DNA of 8,579 bases from an uncultured Eubacteriales bacterium. GTDB lineage: Bacteria > Bacillota > Clostridia > Oscillospirales > Oscillospiraceae. The DNA is taken from contig ONTN01000034.1 of assembly GCA_900320765.1 (NCBI GenBank), positions 10,029 through 18,607 on the forward strand, written 5' to 3'. Under the pieces are notes generated by a model. That model saw only the letters and a list, made by a program, of their open reading frames with translations, was not told the DNA's origin and ran no database searches. Positions 5,777 to 8,579 of this stretch are shown here, in pieces. Positions within the stretch are counted from its first letter, which is position 1. The number at the start of each line of letters is the position of its first letter. A program made the position numbers and the translations under genes.

Positions 5777-6667
5777 ATGTTCGGTTACGTAAAGCCTGAG
5801 CTCAGCGAGCTCAAGATGATAGAGTTTTCCCGCTTCAGGGCGGCATACTGCGGAATGTGCCATGAGCTTCAGCGCTCATTCGGTACGGCGTCGCGCTTTA
5901 TCCTGAATTATGATTTCGTCTTCCTGTTTATGCTGCTATACGAGGGTAAGGAGTCGCCGGAGCTGAAAATGCGCCGCTGCCCCGTCTCCCCGTTCAGAGC
6001 GAAATGCGTATGCTGCCGCTCCGACGCCCTGACCCGGGCGTCAGGTCTCAGCGTTATCCTCGCCTACGATAAGCTTCTTGACGACGTGGACGACGAAAAG
6101 GGAGGAAAACGGCTTAAGGCAAAGCTCGGAAAGGCATTTCTAAAAGGAGCGTGCAAAAAGGCGTCGAAGCTCTACCCGGAGTTTAACTTGGAGGTTAAGC
6201 TTCGGCTCGGAGAGCTTCAAAAGCTTGAGAGCGAGGGCGAGTTGAGCCTTGACCGCAGCGCCGATAAATTTGCCCTGCTTTTAGCTTCCGCCTCGGACGA
6301 CAGGGTGAAGAATCATATGCTCTATCACCTGGGCAGAATAATATACATAGCCGACGCCTACAATGATTTAAAGGACGATCTTGACGGCGGCCGCTATAAT
6401 CCCGTCGCCGCGCGGTACGGCGTTTCGTCGTTTCCCTGCGATAAAAGCGTTACGGAGGCGGTCCGGCTTACGCTCGAGGCATCGGCAAGCGTCTTGATGG
6501 CCGATACTGAGCTTTTAAGTGAGAGCTACTGGACGGGCATAATAAAAAACACGGTGTATCTCGGAATACCGAAAATGATATCGGCGGTGCTTGAGGGAAG
6601 GTACAGCGAAAAGCCCGCCGGGCTTCCGAGACAGGAAATGATTAGAGAAAACGGAGATACGATATGA
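5777..6667 (+). CDS. DUF5685-like protein, function unknown, with paired aspartate-rich motifs
   Basis: The N-terminus MFGYVKPELSELKMIEF, followed by YCGMCHEL, is what I recall of the DUF5685 family, for which I know no established function. The 296-residue protein is mostly helical, with no signal peptide and one hydrophobic stretch near 43-55. Cysteines group at the front: C25-x2-C28, then C68, C77, C79 and C80, a plausible metal or redox site. Two acidic motifs stand about 95 residues apart: DKLLDDVDDEKGG (98-110) and DAYNDLKDDLDGGRYNP (193-209). Their form and spacing recall the two Mg2+-diphosphate motifs of class I isoprenoid synthases; this is my inference, not a recognised assignment. 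The start at 5777 is fixed by the family-like N-terminus, yet no good Shine-Dalgarno precedes it, so coupling to cdaR, which ends 5 nt upstream, is likely. The stop overlaps the J-domain gene by 4 nt, suggesting they work together. Confidence 0.8.
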   Translation: MFGYVKPELSELKMIEFSRFRAAYCGMCHELQRSFGTASRFILNYDFVFLFMLLYEGKESPELKMRRCPVSPFRAKCVCCRSDALTRASGLSVILAYDKLLDDVDDEKGGKRLKAKLGKAFLKGACKKASKLYPEFNLEVKLRLGELQKLESEGELSLDRSADKFALLLASASDDRVKNHMLYHLGRIIYIADAYNDLKDDLDGGRYNPVAARYGVSSFPCDKSVTEAVRLTLEASASVLMADTELLSESYWTGIIKNTVYLGIPKMISAVLEGRYSEKPAGLPRQEMIRENGDTI

Positions 6668-7272
6668 GAGATCCATACGAGGTGCTCGGCGTTTCGCGCA
6701 ACGCGTCCGACGCGGAGATTAAAAAAGCATATCGCGAGCTTGTAAGAAAATATCACCCCGATAACTATCACGATAACCCTCTGTCCGATCTGGCGGAGGA
6801 GAAAATGAAGGAGATAAACGAGGCATACGATACCGTGCAGAAGCAGCGCGCCTCCGCGTCCTCCGGCTATTCGTCCTACGGGCGGAGCGGCGCCAGTCAG
6901 ACCTACGGTTACGGCTCGGGCGCGCAAAGCTCGGCTCAGTATAATGAGATAAGAATAGCGATAAACTCCGGGGATCTCGGAAGGGCGGAGAGCCTTCTAA
7001 AGGCCGAGCAAAACAGAACGGCTGAATGGCATTTCCTTATGGGCAGCGTCTATTATAAGCGCGGCTGGTTTGACGAGGCGGCGGGGTATTTCCAGACGGC
7101 GGCGACTATGGAGCCGTCGAACGCAGAATACGCCCAGGCCTATAATATGGTGAACCGCGGCGGCTACCCCTACAGAAGCACATATTCTGCTCCGACGACG
7201 AGCGGCAGCGATATGTGCGACGTATGCACCGCGATGATGTGCGCCAATATGCTCTGCCGCTGTATGAGATGA
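6664..7272 (+). CDS. J-domain protein with TPR-like region and cysteine-rich tail
   Basis: The 202-residue protein starts with a complete J domain (about 3-60): DPYEVLGVSRNAS, helix II KKAYRELVRKYHPD with the HPD triad at 31-33, and helix III ending INEAYDTVQ. HPD is the element that stimulates the ATPase of DnaK/Hsp70. A Gly/Ser/Tyr-rich linker (about 63-92) leads to helices at about 93-165 that look like TPR repeats (SGDLGRAESLL, then GSVYYKRGWFDEAAGYFQ). The last 18 residues hold five cysteines (185, 188, 193, 198, 200) in C-x2-C-x4-C-x4-C-x-C form. This could bind metal, be lipidated, or sit at a membrane. It lacks the zinc-finger and C-terminal substrate domains of true DnaJ, so it is not dnaJ itself but a dedicated co-chaperone. 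GGAG at 6653-6656 precedes the ATG by 7 nt. The ATGA overlap with the DUF5685-like gene suggests that protein may be its client. Confidence 0.88.
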   Translation: MRDPYEVLGVSRNASDAEIKKAYRELVRKYHPDNYHDNPLSDLAEEKMKEINEAYDTVQKQRASASSGYSSYGRSGASQTYGYGSGAQSSAQYNEIRIAINSGDLGRAESLLKAEQNRTAEWHFLMGSVYYKRGWFDEAAGYFQTAATMEPSNAEYAQAYNMVNRGGYPYRSTYSAPTTSGSDMCDVCTAMMCANMLCRCMR

Positions 7273-7273
7273 T

Positions 7274-7783
7274 ATGAGAATGAAGACTCGCACTTTAGCC
7301 TACCTTGCGGTGCTCTCCGCACTCGGAACGGTTTTTGCTTACCTCTCATTTGTCCTGCCCACGGGGCAGCTCGGCTTTTTGGCGCTTGCCTCCCTGTGCG
7401 GCGTAGCTGCGGTCATAGAGAGCGGAGCCGGCGGTGGAATCGCCGTGTTTATCGTTACCGCGGTACTGAGCTTTCTTATCCTGCCAACGAAGACCGGGGC
7501 GATAGTCTACGCCGTATTCTTCGGCTGGTATCCCGTAATGAAGCTTTTCGCGGAAAGAACAAGGCCGAAGCTCGTAGAATGGGCGATAAAGCTTATCTCC
7601 TTTAACGCGGCGGTGACCGTTCTGATATTTGTATTTAACGTCGTTTTCTTCACCTTTGACGCGGCGGTACCGGTAATCTACCTGATACTGAACGCGGTGT
7701 TCATAGTTTTTGACATAGGCGTGACACGAGCCATCGGCTTTTATATTTCAAGGATAGCTCCACATATGAAAAGAGGGAAATAA
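7274..7783 (+). CDS. Six-helix integral membrane protein, possibly ECF S-component-like
   Basis: This is a 169-residue, very hydrophobic protein with six predicted membrane helices at about 8-29, 33-50, 54-71, 76-92, 103-127 and 130-158, with a basic N-terminus and a basic tail (HMKRGK). Size, helix count and the opening TRTLAYLAVLSALGTVFAYL recall substrate-binding S components of ECF vitamin transporters. I cannot name a substrate and no ECF ATPase or T-component gene is in the window. Charged or polar residues between helices include Glu49, Lys73, Glu94-Arg95 and Lys106. The gene starts 1 nt after the J-protein stop with no clear Shine-Dalgarno, so it probably depends on translational coupling; an ATG two codons further in (7280) is an equal candidate. 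It ends 3 nt before yicC. Membrane location is well supported, function is not. Confidence 0.78.
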   Translation: MRMKTRTLAYLAVLSALGTVFAYLSFVLPTGQLGFLALASLCGVAAVIESGAGGGIAVFIVTAVLSFLILPTKTGAIVYAVFFGWYPVMKLFAERTRPKLVEWAIKLISFNAAVTVLIFVFNVVFFTFDAAVPVIYLILNAVFIVFDIGVTRAIGFYISRIAPHMKRGK

Positions 7784-7786
7784 GAT

Positions 7787-8579
7787 ATGGTCAAAAGCAT
7801 GACGGGCTACGGCAGCGCCACAGGCGCTTCCGGTAAGCTCAAGATCACGGTCGAGCTTCGCAGCGTAAATAACAGATTCCTCGACTGCAGCGTCCGCATC
7901 CCGAGGGTCTATACGGCGCTTGAGGATAAGATAAAGGCAGAGGTGCAGAAGGCAATCTCGAGGGGAAAGGTCGACGTTTTCGTAACGATCGACTCGAGCG
8001 AGGCGGAAGACGTGCTTATCAGCGTGAACGAGTCCGTGGCCGACGCCTACGTGGCGGCGGTGAACGCCCTCTCGGCCCGGTATAAGATCGCGAACGACCT
8101 TACCGCGCTCAGCCTTGCGAGAATGCCGGACGTCCTCACCGTATCCAAGGAGGAGACGGATATGGAGGCTCTCGCGAGGGACCTTTTGGAGATCCTTAAG
8201 GCGGCTTTATCCGACTTCAACGCCATGCGCGCAATTGAGGGCGAAAAGCTCAGAGCCGACGTGCTCTCAAGAGCCTGCGAGATAGAAAGAATGGTCGGAA
8301 CAGTCGAGGAGCGAAGCCCCGCTACCGTTTCTGAGTACAGGGAAAAGCTTCTAAAGCGTATGCGCGAGGCGCTCGACAGCATCCAGATAGACGAGCAGAG
8401 GATACTGACCGAGGCCGCTATCTTCGCCGATAAGACGGCGGTAGCCGAGGAGACCGTAAGACTGAGGAGCCACATTTCCCAGCTCCGCTCTCTGATGGAG
8501 GCGAAGGAGCCAGTCGGAAGAAAGCTCGACTTCCTTATCCAGGAATTCAACCGCGAGGCGAATACCATCGGCTCCAAGT
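7787..8579 (+). CDS. yicC: YicC/YloC family endoribonuclease (3' end outside window)
   Basis: The frame opens at ATG 7787 and is still open at the right edge, giving 264 codons plus one base. The family is about 290 residues, so roughly 25-30 are missing. The N-terminus VKSMTGYGSA is the family signature, followed by the ELRSVNNRFLD block. The C-terminal DUF1732 region is seen as RLRSHISQLRSL, then GRKLDFLIQEFNREANTIGSK, where conserved Arg, His, Glu and Asn residues are retained. From published work I recall, E. coli YicC is an endoribonuclease acting on RNA such as the small RNA RyhB, and B. subtilis YloC is the homologue. GAGGG at 7772-7776 stands about 10 nt before the ATG. The upstream membrane gene ends 3 nt before it. 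In many Firmicutes remA, gmk and rpoZ follow, so those may lie just beyond the edge. A long antisense frame over this gene is only its shadow. Confidence 0.93.
   Translation, partial: MVKSMTGYGSATGASGKLKITVELRSVNNRFLDCSVRIPRVYTALEDKIKAEVQKAISRGKVDVFVTIDSSEAEDVLISVNESVADAYVAAVNALSARYKIANDLTALSLARMPDVLTVSKEETDMEALARDLLEILKAALSDFNAMRAIEGEKLRADVLSRACEIERMVGTVEERSPATVSEYREKLLKRMREALDSIQIDEQRILTEAAIFADKTAVAEETVRLRSHISQLRSLMEAKEPVGRKLDFLIQEFNREANTIGSK

Noticed and set aside
6664..7272. True chaperone DnaJ
   Set aside because: Only the J domain is present. The four CxxCxGxG zinc repeats and the C-terminal substrate domain are missing, and the protein is about half the length.
8047..8577. A 176-codon open frame on the minus strand opposite yicC
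   Set aside because: The + strand translates into clear YicC family motifs over the whole stretch, while the antisense product is Ser/Arg-rich low-complexity with no motif. It is a by-product of codon bias.

Overview
The window looks like chromosomal DNA from an anaerobic Clostridia-type Firmicute, probably an Oscillospiraceae- or Christensenellales-like gut lineage. The clues are separate ispD and ispF genes of the MEP isoprenoid pathway, a cdaA-cdaR cyclic-di-AMP pair, a DUF3343 gene joined to a class V cysteine desulfurase, a DUF5685-like gene joined to a J-domain gene, and a yicC/yloC gene. Base composition is moderate, with many ATA isoleucine and AGG/AGA arginine codons. Every gene I can support lies on the + strand. 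The lineage is an inference from gene content, not from a marker gene.

Layout. (1) 1-735 is the 3' end of a YD/RHS-like repeat protein whose start lies outside the window. (2) A sigma-A-type promoter overlapping its stop codon (732-760) drives ispD and ispF, which overlap by 4 nt. (3) A long hairpin (2001-2041) follows ispF. Its right arm is also the ribosome binding site of the next gene, a DUF3343 putative sulfur/selenium carrier, which overlaps a GTG-started cysteine desulfurase-like gene. (4) A clean intrinsic terminator (3447-3480) closes that unit. (5) A strong extended -10 promoter (3493-3521) starts a compact run of at least six genes: cdaA, cdaR, a DUF5685-like gene, a J-domain/TPR protein with a cysteine-rich tail, a six-helix membrane protein and yicC, which runs off the right edge. 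Junctions in this run range from a 4-nt overlap to a 5-nt gap. I see no terminator inside it, so it is probably one operon.

How the parts fit. IspD and IspF carry out steps 3 and 5 of the MEP pathway to isoprenoid precursors. DUF3343 plus the desulfurase form a likely persulfide (or selenium) handling pair. CdaA makes c-di-AMP at the membrane and CdaR is its extracytoplasmic regulatory partner; glmM, the usual third gene, is not next to them here. The DUF5685-like protein and the J-protein appear to be a functional pair of unknown purpose.

The most interesting points are the hairpin that buries the DUF3343 ribosome binding site, and the two aspartate-rich motifs of the DUF5685-like protein, which recall class I isoprenoid synthases. 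No mobile element, CRISPR array, tRNA or rRNA was found, and no gene-free stretch exceeds about 150 bases. Nothing here clearly amounts to a wholly new defence or mobile system.
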